NCBI GenBank assembly: GCA_028283655.1
Contig: JAPWKE010000003.1
Coordinates: 2,666,001 to 2,730,000 of the forward strand
Source of the DNA: Acidobacteriaceae bacterium
GTDB taxonomy: Bacteria; Acidobacteriota; Terriglobia; Terriglobales; Acidobacteriaceae
Length of the DNA: 64,000 bases
Direction: 5' to 3'
Shown here: piece by piece, positions 40,775-50,969 of the stretch
Numbering within the stretch: position 1 is the stretch's first letter
Layout: every line of letters begins with the position of its first letter
Notes under the pieces: generated by a model
Databases searched by the model: none
What the model was told of the DNA's origin: nothing
Seen by the model: the letters and a program-made list of their open reading frames with translations, nothing else
Program-made: the position numbers and the translations under genes

Positions 40775-43700
40775 TTAGTGGGCCTGACTTGCCGTCCGCT
40801 TCCTTGCGGAGAAGCGTGCAACAAGCTCTGGAACCAGTAGCACGACGGAAAGAATCGTCGTGATCATGCCTCCGACAACAACACGTGCCAGAGGCTGCTG
40901 GGCCTGCGCTCCGATGCCGTTCATGATGGCTGCCGGCAACAGACCCAGCCCCGCAGAGAAGCACGCCATCAGCACCGGGCGCAGTTCGTCCATCGCGCCT
41001 TCGCGCAAAGCCTCCGGCCCCGGATGCTTACGTTGATGCTGACGAATGCCGCTCAAGAACACGACCGAGGCCAGCGTTGCCACGCCTGTCAGCGAGGTGA
41101 AACCGACAGCCGCCGAAATACTGAACGGCGTATGCGTCACGAGCAAGGCCATGATCCCGCCGATGGCGCAAAACGGCAGTGATATCAGCACGATGATCGC
41201 ATCAGACCAGGACTGGAACTGCAGATAAAGCAGCAGGAAGATCACAACGAGGCTGATCGGAATCACGATAGCCAGTCGTTGCTGCTCCTTCTGCAACGAA
41301 TCAAACTCTCCAGCCCAGCTCAGGGAGTAGCCCGCAGGAAGCTGGATCTTCTGATCCAGCTGATGCTTCAGGTCCTCGATCGTGGCTGCGAGGTCACGCT
41401 CTCGAACGCTGAACTTGATGGGAATGTAGCGACGTCCACCCTCACGATAGATCATGAAACTGCCTTCGCGGACACCGATATCGGCTACCTGAGACAGAGC
41501 CACATGTCCTCCATCGGGCGTTGGCAACTGGATGCGACCGATAGCGTCGGGATCATTTCTCGACGCATCCGGGAAACGCACCGTGACGTCGAAGCGACGG
41601 TCGCCTTCGATGAGTTGCGTTACCGCAGAACCACCCACCGCCGCCTGAATCGTCGCATTTACGTCGGCAACCGAAATGCCATAACGCGCCGCGTTCGCAC
41701 GATTTACGGCAACGATCAGGTTTGGCTGGCCGTTCACCTTGAAGACGCCTGCATCCGCAACGCCACGCACGCCTTCCATGACGTGAACGATGTTGTCGGC
41801 AACACGACTCAGCTCTCCGAGGTCATCGCCGAAAAGCTTCACGGAGTTCTCTCCCTTCACGCCGCTCATCGCTTCTTCCACGTTGTCCTGAATCGTCTGC
41901 GAGAAGCCGAAGACGACTCCGGGATACTTCGCAAACTTCTTCTGCATCTGCTCGATGAGCTTCTCCTTGTTGCCGCGGACGTCTGCAGGCCACTGGTCGG
42001 AAGGTTTCAGAGAGACGCCGAACTCGGCGTTATTGAAGGTCGTCACATCGGTTCCATCATCAGGACGGCCGATCTGCGAAACAACCTGCGTAACCTCAGG
42101 AAACGCGCGAATTTCATCACGAATCTGATCCGCAAAGCCAGCCGACTTTTCGAATGAAATGTCCTGAGGCAACGTCGCGCGAATCCACAGATTGCCCTCT
42201 TCGAGCGGCGGCATAAACTCGCCGCCAATGGCAAAGAAGAAGATTGAGCCTGCGGCGACGATCGCGATGATCGCCGTAATCCACATACGTCTTGGGTGCC
42301 GCAGTGTGTGGTCAAGCAAGCGAGCATAATGACGGCTGAAGAAACGACTTACCGGCGTTCCCTCTTCCTTTGCAGGCTCATCGCTCTCTTCCACCTTTGG
42401 CGCGAAAACGGCGCTCAGTACAGGAGCAAACACGATAGCGAAGATGAGCGCCCCCGTGAGTGCAAAGCCGTACGTTACCGACATGGGGGAGAAGATTTTG
42501 CCGGGGACGCCCTCCATGGTGAAAAGCGGGATGAACGCAACAAGAATGATGAGCGTGGAGAACAAGACCGGCCGCGCTGCATCCCCTACACCCTGCAGAA
42601 TGGAGTTCTCCGCCAACTCGCCCGGCTTGCGACGAGAGAGCCTGCGGAAGATGTTCTCCAGCACGACGATTGAAGCATCCACAAGAATGCCGAAGTCGAT
42701 TGCACCGATGGAGATGAGGTTCGCGGGGCGCCCTGCCAGCACCATCATGGAAAAGGAGAACAGAACAGCGAACGGAATCGTCGCTGCGGCAATGATCGTG
42801 GTGCGCACATCCCCAAGCATGAGCAGAAGGATGAGCGTCACAAGCGCAAGGCCGGTCAGAATGACATGCTTCACCGTATGCGTCGTTTGGTCAATGAGCG
42901 TGGTGCGGTCATAGATTGTGTCGACATGCATGCCCGGTGGCAGCAGGGTTCCTGTGTTCAGCTCATGAATTTTCTTCTTGAGTCCATCGAGAGCGGGCAG
43001 GCTCTCTTCGCCCTTCTGTAGAAGGACGATGCCTTCCACAATGTCCTTCTGTCCGTTGCGACCTATCTTGCCGAGCCTCGGCTGAAAGCCTTCGCTCACC
43101 GTGGCAACATCGCTCACCAGCACAGGCGTGCCAGCCTTTGATGCGATTACAATGTTCTGAATATCCGCAATGCTATGCAGCAGCCCGAGAGAGCGAACGT
43201 TGATGCTCTGCTCACCCATGGTCATATAGTTGCCACCGGCGTTCGCGTTGCTGTTCTGCAAAGCTGTTACGAGTTGCGGCAACGTGACCCCGTAGGCCAG
43301 CAGCTTATTGGGATCAGGCTCCACTTGATACTGCTTCGTCGTGCCACCAAAGGTTGTGATGTCGATGACACCAGGAACCTGGCGCAGTTCTCGGCGAACG
43401 AGCCAATCCTGCGTCGCCTTCAAATCGTTGAGCGAGTATGGGCCGGAGAGTTGATAGCGGTAGATCTCTCCGATGGGCGACCACGGAGAGAGTTGCGGCT
43501 GCAACCCGTTCGGCAACTGCAACGTCTGTAGACGATCCAGCACTTCCTGGCGATCATGAAAGAGATCGCTGGAGAAGCGGAAGTAGAGCTTCACATCACT
43601 CAGACCAAAGATGCTGATGGAACGCACCTGCTCCAACTCAGGCGTTCCATTCAACGCAAGTTCGATAGGCGCAGTAACCTGCTGTTCCATCTCTTCGGCA

Positions 43701-43867
43701 GACCACGCAGGATTCTGCGTGATCACTTCCACCAGCGGAGGCGAAGGGTCGGGGTACGCTTCAATGTCGAGCTTCAGTGAGCCATAAATACCTGCGGCCA
43801 GAGCCGCGACCAGCAGGATGAGAACGACGGTGCGATAACGGAGGAGGGCCTGCACAAAGGATGTCAT
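40775..43867 (-). CDS. czcA: Heavy-metal RND efflux pump, inner-membrane subunit (CzcA/CusA family)
   Basis: This 1030-residue proton-antiport pump has about 12 membrane helices and the two large periplasmic loops. DFGILVDASIVVLEN in helix 4 supplies Asp391, Asp397 and Glu404, the proton-relay residues of the heavy-metal (HME) subgroup, and favours Zn/Co/Ni-type over drug RND pumps. Further HME features are PNLIVAVNRANAARYGISVADVNATIQAAVGG and YIPIKFSVRERDLA. It is the last gene of a three-component operon, three bases after the adaptor gene. The metal is not determined. Confidence 0.93.
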   Translation of the reverse strand: MTSFVQALLRYRTVVLILLVAALAAGIYGSLKLDIEAYPDPSPPLVEVITQNPAWSAEEMEQQVTAPIELALNGTPELEQVRSISIFGLSDVKLYFRFSSDLFHDRQEVLDRLQTLQLPNGLQPQLSPWSPIGEIYRYQLSGPYSLNDLKATQDWLVRRELRQVPGVIDITTFGGTTKQYQVEPDPNKLLAYGVTLPQLVTALQNSNANAGGNYMTMGEQSINVRSLGLLHSIADIQNIVIASKAGTPVLVSDVATVSEGFQPRLGKIGRNGQKDIVEGIVLLQKGEESLPALDGLKKKIHELNTGTLLPPGMHVDTIYDRTTLIDQTTHTVKHVILTGLALVTLILLLMLGDVRTTIIAAATIPFAVLFSFSMMVLAGRPANLISIGAIDFGILVDASIVVLENIFRRLSRRKPGELAENSILQGVGDAARPVLFSTLIILVAFIPLFTMEGVPGKIFSPMSVTYGFALTGALIFAIVFAPVLSAVFAPKVEESDEPAKEEGTPVSRFFSRHYARLLDHTLRHPRRMWITAIIAIVAAGSIFFFAIGGEFMPPLEEGNLWIRATLPQDISFEKSAGFADQIRDEIRAFPEVTQVVSQIGRPDDGTDVTTFNNAEFGVSLKPSDQWPADVRGNKEKLIEQMQKKFAKYPGVVFGFSQTIQDNVEEAMSGVKGENSVKLFGDDLGELSRVADNIVHVMEGVRGVADAGVFKVNGQPNLIVAVNRANAARYGISVADVNATIQAAVGGSAVTQLIEGDRRFDVTVRFPDASRNDPDAIGRIQLPTPDGGHVALSQVADIGVREGSFMIYREGGRRYIPIKFSVRERDLAATIEDLKHQLDQKIQLPAGYSLSWAGEFDSLQKEQQRLAIVIPISLVVIFLLLYLQFQSWSDAIIVLISLPFCAIGGIMALLVTHTPFSISAAVGFTSLTGVATLASVVFLSGIRQHQRKHPGPEALREGAMDELRPVLMACFSAGLGLLPAAIMNGIGAQAQQPLARVVVGGMITTILSVVLLVPELVARFSARKRTASQAH

Positions 43868-43870
43868 TGA

Positions 43871-44956
43871 TCAGTCTCCTGCCGGTTCGCGCAGATACGC
43901 TGCGCCCTTGGTGACGACACGATCGCCATTCTGTAAGCCCGAGAGGATTTCAATGCGATCTCCGATGCTGGCTCCCGTCTTCACCGTCTTCGTCACGTAC
44001 TTACCGTCTCCGGCAGGAACGTACACCACGGTCGAGTCGCCATCATGCAGAACGGCAGACTGCGGCAACATGAGTCTGGTCTGAGCGGGTTGTGCCACGG
44101 AGAGCGTGGCAAACATGGCCGGCTTCAGCTTATGGCCCGGATTCTGCAGCACCACACGAACTTTCAATGCGTGGGTTCCGGGGTCAAAGGAATCTCCAAC
44201 ATTCGCGACCGTGCCCGTAAACGTCTGTCCCGGATACGCGCTGAAGGTGATGCTGACGACGTCGTGCAGATGGATAGAGTGCAGGTCCTGCTCAAAGACA
44301 TCGCCCGTTACCCAGACCTGATCCAGGTTGGCTACCGTTGCGATTCCATTGGTGGTTTCGAGCGAGCGCTGCATCTCGCCGGTCGCCGTTCCGACATCAA
44401 GAACGGTGCCGGTGATCGGCGCCGTGATCGTAGCAATATCGCTGGTACCGTTCTCTGAAAAGCCGAGTTCGTGCACACGCTGGCGCGCCCGCTCCTGCTC
44501 GGAGTGCGCTGCAGCATCGGTTGCCTGCAACTCCTGCAAGTCAGCCTGCGAGAGCACGTCATGAGACGCCAGCAGTTTGCCGCGTTCGAGAGCACGGTCT
44601 GAGCGCAACGCTTCAATCTTTGCCTTCTCAAAGTCCGAGCGAGCCTGCGCCACATCGCCGCTCTGCAGCGTTGCAACAGCCTGCCCCTTACGAACTTCCT
44701 GGCCGGGCACGAGTGAGAGACTCAACAAGCGCCCGCTGAGAGGAGCGTAGATATGAACGACCTTCTGAGGGTCTGCTTCTACGCGCCCCGGCAGATGAAG
44801 CTGGTCACTCGACGTCTCTGCGTGAATGGTGTTGACCGTGAGATTGATCTTTGGCTGCGCAGCTTCAGGAGCCGAGGCAGCATGCTTGCACCCTGTCGCC
44901 GAGAGCATCAGGCAAGCGGCAGCAAACGAGTAAGTGGACAATGCGGACAATTTCAT
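43871..44956 (-). CDS. czcB: RND efflux periplasmic adaptor (CzcB/CusB family)
   Basis: This 361-residue membrane-fusion protein has an N-terminal lipobox-like LSATGC near residues 18-23, so it is likely lipid-anchored. The biotinyl-lipoyl halves (VHIYAPLSGRLLSLSLVPGQEVRKGQAVATL and ITAPITGTVLDVGTATGEM) flank a coiled-coil hairpin (SDFEKAKIEALRSDRALERG). A beta-barrel region and VVTKGAAYLREP end follow. It bridges CzcA and the outer-membrane channel. Its ATG overlaps the czcC stop by four bases. Confidence 0.93.
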   Translation of the reverse strand: MKLSALSTYSFAAACLMLSATGCKHAASAPEAAQPKINLTVNTIHAETSSDQLHLPGRVEADPQKVVHIYAPLSGRLLSLSLVPGQEVRKGQAVATLQSGDVAQARSDFEKAKIEALRSDRALERGKLLASHDVLSQADLQELQATDAAAHSEQERARQRVHELGFSENGTSDIATITAPITGTVLDVGTATGEMQRSLETTNGIATVANLDQVWVTGDVFEQDLHSIHLHDVVSITFSAYPGQTFTGTVANVGDSFDPGTHALKVRVVLQNPGHKLKPAMFATLSVAQPAQTRLMLPQSAVLHDGDSTVVYVPAGDGKYVTKTVKTGASIGDRIEILSGLQNGDRVVTKGAAYLREPAGD

Positions 44957-46251
44957 GGAGTGACCTCGATATGAGCTGCGGCATCAAGCTGTTCGGCTGC
45001 GAGCAGCAGCTGAAGACGAGCGTTGAGAGCGGCAAGATTTACCTGGCGATAGTCGGAAAGAGCACTGAGATAGTCGAGCAACGTGGAGTTTCCGTGGCGA
45101 TAGCTGAACTCGAGGTTGTCTCGCACGCTGGAAGCTTCGGCAAGATACTTCTCTCGGTAGCGGGCATCCTGTCCCAGCGCCGTTCGATAAGCAGCCCACG
45201 ACGAATCCACGTCAGCAAGCACCTGGTTACGAGTAGCGATCAAAGCCAGACGGCTGCTCTCAAGCTCATGCTGCGCTCGAACCTTCTCCCCCTGATTGCG
45301 ATCAAAAAGCCGTAGAGGGATGTTGATGCTGCCGCCAACCGAGTTGGCGTTTCCACTGCGTTCGTACTCGCCTTCAAGAGTTGGGTCAGCCGTTCCATTC
45401 GCCTGCGCCAACTTCAAGCCCGCAGCGTTGGCATCAATCTGCGCCTGCGCCGCTTTCAGGTCCGGACGTTCCTGAATAGCCCTGTTATGAAGTTCGTCGA
45501 GAGTCAGCGTCTCGGTCTGCGGCTCCAGAGATCCCTGAATCGCAAAAGCTTCCTGCGGGGCAGCAACACCTATCAGCGTCTGCAGTGCAATGCTGCTTTG
45601 CTGCAGAACTAGCCGGGCGTTGTCCGCATCGTTTTCAAAACCGACGAGTTGCAGCTCGACCCGATCGAAGTCCGTGCGGTCCATGTCTCCGGCCCCAAGT
45701 CGAAACTTCATGAGGCTGACAGTCTTTTCATAACTCGCAAGGTTCTGCTGAGCGATATCCAGATCCGCCTGCGCATAGAGCATTCGAGAGAACGACTGGC
45801 AAACGCTGAGGTCTGTCTGTCGCCGTTGATCCGCAAGCTGCTGCACAGTGAGTGCGGTCGTTGAGCGAGCACTTTGAAGGCGCCATTCGCGCTTGTTGCC
45901 TCGCTCGAACAAACGCTGCACCCCCGCTTGATAGAAGTCAGGACCGTTCGGATCGTTCGGCCCCAGCGACAACATTTGCCCACCCAGCACAGCGGTCGGG
46001 TTCTGACGCAACCCGGCAGTGACCTCACCGGCACGAACAGCGTTGGCATGTTCGGTACCCGAGAGCAACGTGGGGTTCATGCGGTGAGCTGCGTCGAGCA
46101 CCTGCAGAAGGGACAAAGGCGGAGTGTCGCCCGCAGCTGCGCGCGCAGTAATAGAAGAAGGTAACGTCGCCATGATCGGCGGCGCGGACGATTGTGCACC
46201 CGCTACCGACACAGCGGCGAGCAGATACACCAAAGGCAAGGACTTGCGCAC
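44953..46251 (-). CDS. czcC: TolC-family outer-membrane efflux channel (CzcC)
   Basis: The GTG at 46251 has GGGAGG eight bases upstream and gives 432 residues with a signal peptide (VRKSLPLVYLLAAVSVAGAQS). The longer open frame (to 46428) adds a Cys-rich stretch unlike the family. The two TolC repeats are visible as helical blocks (LLSGTEHANAVRAGEVTAGLRQNPTAVL...; QERPDLKAAQAQIDANAAGLKLAQANGTADPTLEGEYER). Trimers form the outer-membrane duct for the Czc pump. It is the first structural gene of the czcCBA operon. Confidence 0.92.
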   Translation of the reverse strand: MRKSLPLVYLLAAVSVAGAQSSAPPIMATLPSSITARAAAGDTPPLSLLQVLDAAHRMNPTLLSGTEHANAVRAGEVTAGLRQNPTAVLGGQMLSLGPNDPNGPDFYQAGVQRLFERGNKREWRLQSARSTTALTVQQLADQRRQTDLSVCQSFSRMLYAQADLDIAQQNLASYEKTVSLMKFRLGAGDMDRTDFDRVELQLVGFENDADNARLVLQQSSIALQTLIGVAAPQEAFAIQGSLEPQTETLTLDELHNRAIQERPDLKAAQAQIDANAAGLKLAQANGTADPTLEGEYERSGNANSVGGSINIPLRLFDRNQGEKVRAQHELESSRLALIATRNQVLADVDSSWAAYRTALGQDARYREKYLAEASSVRDNLEFSYRHGNSTLLDYLSALSDYRQVNLAALNARLQLLLAAEQLDAAAHIEVTP

Positions 46252-46313
46252 GAGGCACACCTCCCACTGGTAAGCGCATAAATAGCGCATGAAATTTTCA
46301 GAATGAATGGGCT

Positions 46314-46718
46314 CTATGCAGTCAGAGCAGGCGGAGGCCGTAAACAGAGCGCACGGGTGCTCCAGGCAGCATAGGCGCTGCGACGCGTTTTCCGAGCAGG
46401 CTTCAGAACCACAAGCAGTGCAAGGCACGCTACAAGCCTTATAAAGGCAAATAGGATCGGGACAATTTCTAAGGCGGAGGCCGCGCCTTCAATGGCAAGG
46501 TGCCACGTCTGCGCCGCAACAGGCAGAGCTGCCTGTCGGGCCTCAAGAAGATCGTCGCTGACAGAGATAAGAGGAAGCAGGAACAGGCATAGAGCCGTGA
46601 CCAGCAAGAAGGCCGAACGCCTGGAGACACGTAGGTGCTCCTGCCGTCCAGCACGCCAGGTGAAGGCCAATAGCGCTAAAGAAACCAGCGCCCAAACGCA
46701 ATTGGAAGCAAGCTCCAC
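46314..46718 (-). CDS. Small membrane protein leading the czc operon
   Basis: This 134-residue protein starts at GTG 46718. Its hydrophobic segments are CVWALVSLALLAFTW, FLLVTALCLFLLPLIS and FAFIRLVACLALLVVL. A hydrophilic central loop (DDLLEARQAALPVAAQTWHLAIEGAA) and a basic tail complete it. It precedes czcC by 62 bases on the same strand and probably shares the transcript. Similar short membrane proteins accompany metal RND operons in related bacteria, as far as I recall. A metal-related role is inferred from position only. Confidence 0.6.
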   Translation of the reverse strand: MELASNCVWALVSLALLAFTWRAGRQEHLRVSRRSAFLLVTALCLFLLPLISVSDDLLEARQAALPVAAQTWHLAIEGAASALEIVPILFAFIRLVACLALLVVLKPARKTRRSAYAAWSTRALCLRPPPALTA

Positions 46719-46850
46719 GATCCTGCGCTTAGTGTACCGTCAAGCCTCGTGCGGAGCGCAAGTATCCTTGCGTCTCTCAGCCGCTGCGAACGCCCGTGTA
46801 CTCAAGCAATAGAAAACATGGAGCACACGGGCAGAGCATACTTCTGCGGC

Positions 46851-49754
46851 CTACTGCAACGTAAGTTCACGCACCACGGGAAGGCTCTGGGAGCCGTCCA
46901 GCCAGAGTGCTCGCGAAGGCGAAACAATATAGAGCACGCCAGAGGAGATTCCCGTAAGCGCCACGCGACCGTTCGTTGCGCCTGTCGCGGTGTATGTCGT
47001 GCTGACATCGGGGACCGTTGTTCCAGTAATGGATTGGTCCAGCGAGGTAACGAGACTGCTGGAGCTAACGGTGGCCAGCCCCGACTCGGTGACCACCTGC
47101 GTGGTTGCCGGAGCCTGTGTTCCCAAAGCATATGCTCCGCTCAAAGATAACGTCGTGCCGCTGAGCTGTGGCTCAAGAACACCCTGTCCTCCCGAAACCG
47201 CGTAGTCCAGATAGAACCCCTGCCCTGCGCCCGCGAAGTAGAAAACATAGCTCGTGCCAGTGCAGTTTGTGCATCCCGAAAGCCCTGCCGGCGCCAGGAT
47301 AATGCTCGCTCTGCCATTGGGTACCACGCTGTAGGTTCCGGTCAGAGCCACCTGGGCCACTACACCGCTGGCACTGCGATCGGAGGTTCCGGTAATGCTG
47401 CCGGCACCATCGAACGTGAGCAGGCCTATCTGTACATCCGGGAAGTAACTCGGCGTGCTCGTGACACCAAGCTTGGTCTCGCTATACACACTGCTCGCCC
47501 CCAGCGAGGCTGCAGTGAAGTTGCCATTCGTGATCGTCTGTACCAAAGCGTCCCCGGACAGCAGAGCTTGTGCAGAACTGCCAGATGCAGCGTCTGTCGA
47601 AAGCAATACAAGCTGCGAGGCAGAGACGACATACACCACAAAGTGCAGCGAGCCTGTTGCGGTCGTAAGCGTCAGCGTGCCGCGCCCGTTGCTTCCTACG
47701 GTGAACGCGCCAGCCGTAGAGGTAACAGGCGTCGCGCTCGCGCTGGTGACAAACTCGCTACTGCTCACCACACCAGCCGCGCTTAGTTGCAGCTCACCAA
47801 CCAAACCACTCTTCGTCCGAGCCGCAGCAGAGCTGTTTGCGCTCCAGCCAGATAAACCAAACGCAAATCCGTTAGCCAGCGAAGCCTGCGTAAACGCGCC
47901 TGAGGTCTGCTTGTAGAAGCGGCCCGCGAGTCGAACGCCAGTAGCATCGAACTCCAGCAGGCTGCCGCCCGTGGCCACTCCGTTCGAGAGCCCGCTTGTC
48001 GTCAAGACATACGACGAAGAACCAGCGGAACTTGCAAGAGTGACCTGGCCGCGCCCGTCCGAACCCACCGCAAACGTTGAAGCGGTAAGGGCCACATTCG
48101 TGGACGCTGAGGCCAAAGCAGAGCCGTTGCTATCCGCGGTGCCAGCGGTAATATGACCGTTGCCATCGGCCGTAAAACTGCCCACAGTCGTCGCGGGAAG
48201 CCCACTAACATCGAAGCCTGTCAACTCGAAAGCATACTGACCGTTCAACTCGCTATCGCCTGCTGATCCACGCGAAGGGTTGACCGTAAACGTCATCGCC
48301 TGCGTTCCCGTAGCGCCAAGCGAATCAGTCGCCTGCACCACGACGTTCGCATACGGGCTTCCCGTATTGCTGGTCGGAACGCCGCTGATAGCTCCCGTAC
48401 TCGCATTGATGCTGAGCCCGGCAGGAAGAGCGCTTCCTGTCGATGCGATGGAGAAGGTGTAAGGCGTGGTGCCACCAACAGCCGTCACCAGGAAGTCGAA
48501 TGGCAAATCAACCTCGCCAGTAGCACTGTTTGCCGAAGTGATCTGTGTACTGACGACGGAAAGCGTAAGCGTCTGAGTTGCAGAAGTCTGCGTGCCCACG
48601 GTTACGGCAACACCGAGGGTATAGCTCGCAACAGTTGTTGGCGTACCTGAAAGCAGACCGCTGCTGCTCAAGGTGATCGTGGACGGCAACGAGCCTGACA
48701 CAATCGACCAGGTCACGCTACTTCCACTGACCCCACCACTGTACGCAAGCTGCTGGCTGTAGGCCACATTGATATTTCCCGTCGGCAGCGTCGTAGTCGT
48801 CACAACAACCGGAGTAACCACGTTCAGCGTGAAAGAAACGCTAGCAGACGTCTGCCCTCCAACCGTCACAGCAACAGCAAACGTATAGCTCCCCGCAACA
48901 GCAGGCGTTCCTGCAATAAGACCAGCCGAACTGAACGTAAGCCCTGAGCCAGAGGGCAGCGAACCGCTTGTGATCGACCAGACCACCGTCCCCGTACCGC
49001 CCCCGGTGTAAGCCAGTTGCTGACTGTAGGCGGTTCCCGTGACTCCAGACGCAAGCGTCACGGGCGTCACAGTGGGTGGTGCCGAAGCAACAGTTAACGT
49101 CAGCGTTTGAACCGCTGTCACCGGCGTCGTCGCCGAATCCGTGACCGCAAGTGTGAACGTAGAGGAGACCGCCGCAGTCGGCGTTCCGGAGAGAACGCCT
49201 GAGGCAGCATTGAGCGTGATTCCTGCTGGAAGCGTGCCGCTCGTAATCGACCATTTGAGCGTCCCCGCTCCGCCCGTGACGACCGGCGTTGCGCTGTAAG
49301 CGGTACCCACAACACCCGAAGCGAGCGAGGTTGTGGTGATCACAGGAGCAGCCGTCACCGTAATCACTACCGGATAAGAGAGCGAGGGCGAAGCGACCGA
49401 CGTAGCTGTCACCGTCGCAGTCGTCGCCATAGCAGGAGCGGTGTATGGGATAGAAATTTTCTTTGTCTGCCCCGAAGCCGCGGTCGTAGCCGTTCCCAAC
49501 GTACCGCCGCCTGTGACGGTAAACGTTGCGCCGCCCGGCGTACCGTCGTTCGTAATCGTCGCAGTCACCGTTGTGCTCTGGCCTGTATCCAGTGACTGCG
49601 AGCCCCCCACCGACAGAGCGGTAAGCGACGCGCCACCGGTGCCACCATCGCTGCAGGACGACGCACCAAGTGCCAGAACAGAGACCAACAGACACGCAAA
49701 GAGCGCGTGCCCAGCGCTGCGAACGCGAAAGAACGAATGACAAACCGTGTGCAT
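46851..49754 (-). CDS. Large putative-Ig-domain surface lipoprotein
   Basis: From the ATG at 49754 (GGAGG upstream) the product has 967 residues. A signal peptide ends in the lipobox LGASSC followed by SDGG, so it is a lipoprotein. Residues about 35-125 form a first Ig-like module. Four to five He_PIG-type repeats follow (for example LASGVVGTAYSATPVVTGGAGTLKWSITSGTLPAGITLNAASGVLSGTPTA), then two or three longer beta repeats with SFTADGNGHITAG or TFDGAGSITGTSD. A palindrome identical to the lacI/nagA site lies 45 bases upstream, suggesting co-regulation with chitin genes and a surface polysaccharide-binding role. Confidence 0.8.
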   Translation of the reverse strand: MHTVCHSFFRVRSAGHALFACLLVSVLALGASSCSDGGTGGASLTALSVGGSQSLDTGQSTTVTATITNDGTPGGATFTVTGGGTLGTATTAASGQTKKISIPYTAPAMATTATVTATSVASPSLSYPVVITVTAAPVITTTSLASGVVGTAYSATPVVTGGAGTLKWSITSGTLPAGITLNAASGVLSGTPTAAVSSTFTLAVTDSATTPVTAVQTLTLTVASAPPTVTPVTLASGVTGTAYSQQLAYTGGGTGTVVWSITSGSLPSGSGLTFSSAGLIAGTPAVAGSYTFAVAVTVGGQTSASVSFTLNVVTPVVVTTTTLPTGNINVAYSQQLAYSGGVSGSSVTWSIVSGSLPSTITLSSSGLLSGTPTTVASYTLGVAVTVGTQTSATQTLTLSVVSTQITSANSATGEVDLPFDFLVTAVGGTTPYTFSIASTGSALPAGLSINASTGAISGVPTSNTGSPYANVVVQATDSLGATGTQAMTFTVNPSRGSAGDSELNGQYAFELTGFDVSGLPATTVGSFTADGNGHITAGTADSNGSALASASTNVALTASTFAVGSDGRGQVTLASSAGSSSYVLTTSGLSNGVATGGSLLEFDATGVRLAGRFYKQTSGAFTQASLANGFAFGLSGWSANSSAAARTKSGLVGELQLSAAGVVSSSEFVTSASATPVTSTAGAFTVGSNGRGTLTLTTATGSLHFVVYVVSASQLVLLSTDAASGSSAQALLSGDALVQTITNGNFTAASLGASSVYSETKLGVTSTPSYFPDVQIGLLTFDGAGSITGTSDRSASGVVAQVALTGTYSVVPNGRASIILAPAGLSGCTNCTGTSYVFYFAGAGQGFYLDYAVSGGQGVLEPQLSGTTLSLSGAYALGTQAPATTQVVTESGLATVSSSSLVTSLDQSITGTTVPDVSTTYTATGATNGRVALTGISSGVLYIVSPSRALWLDGSQSLPVVRELTLQ

Positions 49755-49798
49755 GAAGCCTCCAGTTCCCTCAGGAACGATGACCCGTGGCAAGCTCA

Positions 49799-49812
49799 TG
49801 CAACCGATTGCA
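49799..49812. promoter_or_regulatory. LacI-type operator upstream of the Ig lipoprotein gene
   Basis: TGCAACCGATTGCA is the exact reverse complement of the lacI/nagA site at 50970 and lies 45 bases upstream of the lipoprotein ATG. A consensus -35 TTGACA (49823-49828, minus strand) directly precedes it. Confidence 0.75.
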
Positions 49813-49884
49813 CTAGCTTGACTGTCAATCTATCGCGCCAATGGTTTTCTCGCAACAAGAATTCACAATTTCGAAATATTCGCG

Positions 49885-50907
49885 TCAGCGACGACGAGTG
49901 GAACGCTGCGGCGGACGTGCTTCGCCTGTCGTCGCGCGCACCACCAACCGTGTCTCAAGCACGCAGCGGACATCTGCTTCGTCAGTACCCTGCATCGCCT
50001 TCATCAGCAGATCGAAGGCGATCTGTCCGGCCGTGTCACAGCGGGCGGAAACGCTCGTAAGTGCTGGAAACGTCGAGGCCCCAAGCACGTCGTCGCAGCC
50101 AATCACGCTGAACCCCTGCGGTACCGAGACACCATTCTCCAGCAAGCCCGCAAGCAAGCCGTGAGCGACAAGATCATCGAAGGTGATTGCCGCCGTCGCG
50201 CCCGTGGCACGAACCTCAGCCACCACCTGACGTCCTGCTTCGAAGGTCGCTCGACGAGCTCCGATCGCCAAACTCTCCATGCCAGCTTTCTTGGTGGCAC
50301 GCTTCAGCGCCCGACGACGCTCCTGGTCGGACCACGAAGCCGACGGTCCGCTGACGTACACGATCAGCCGATGCCCAAGCGCAGCAAGATGCTCCACAGC
50401 AGCGCTGATGCCCGCAGCCGTATCGATCAACACACGAGAAATTCCCGGCGTATCACGATTGATCAGCACCAAAGGTCGGCGTTCTGCGAGCTCAACAATC
50501 TGCTCATCCGGCATACGCGATGAGGCCAGAATAAAGCCTTCGACCTGCAACGCCAGACGCTGCATCAACGTGTGCTCACGAGCCGCGTCTTCATCAGAAT
50601 CGCCAAGAAAAACGCTGTATCCGGCGGCGTCCGCACCCGCCTGAGCCGCTCGTATCAGCGGCGGGAAAAAGGGGTTAGCCACATCAGGAACCACTATGGC
50701 GATGTTCGTATGGCGTCCAGTGCTGAGCGCCCTGGCCGTCTGGTTCGGCTGATATCCCAGCTCTTTGGCAGCAAGATGCACACGCTGCACCGTATCTTCG
50801 CCAATCAGGTGAGGACGCCCGAAGGCGCGCGACACCGTTGCACGGGACACGTTGGCAAGACGCGCCACATCGCTGATGGTGGGAAGTTGTTTTTTGTCGC
50901 GAGCCAC
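49885..50907 (-). CDS. LacI-family transcriptional regulator
   Basis: This 340-residue repressor has an N-terminal HTH and hinge helix (TISDVARLANVSRATVSRAFGRP...LAAKELGYQPNQTARALSTGRH). A periplasmic-binding-like effector domain follows (IAIVVPDVANPFFPPLIRAAQAGADAAGYSVFLGDSDED; FSVIGCDDVLGASTFPALTSV). The Ala-rich hinge LGYQPN.TARAL fits operators with a central CG. It faces nagA across an intergenic region holding such an operator. The likely inducer is GlcNAc or a phosphorylated derivative, inferred from its neighbours. Confidence 0.93.
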   Translation of the reverse strand: MARDKKQLPTISDVARLANVSRATVSRAFGRPHLIGEDTVQRVHLAAKELGYQPNQTARALSTGRHTNIAIVVPDVANPFFPPLIRAAQAGADAAGYSVFLGDSDEDAAREHTLMQRLALQVEGFILASSRMPDEQIVELAERRPLVLINRDTPGISRVLIDTAAGISAAVEHLAALGHRLIVYVSGPSASWSDQERRRALKRATKKAGMESLAIGARRATFEAGRQVVAEVRATGATAAITFDDLVAHGLLAGLLENGVSVPQGFSVIGCDDVLGASTFPALTSVSARCDTAGQIAFDLLMKAMQGTDEADVRCVLETRLVVRATTGEARPPQRSTRRR

Positions 50908-50969
50908 ACAGAGAGTCTAGCTGGAGTCGGGAGCTCATCGCGCAGAAAGCTCAAATCTTTTGCTTGTCA

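Noticed and set aside
48280-49740. DNA-level tandem repeat or CRISPR-like array in the Ig lipoprotein gene
   Set aside because: The periodicity comes from divergent protein repeats (He_PIG-type) and not from identical DNA units.
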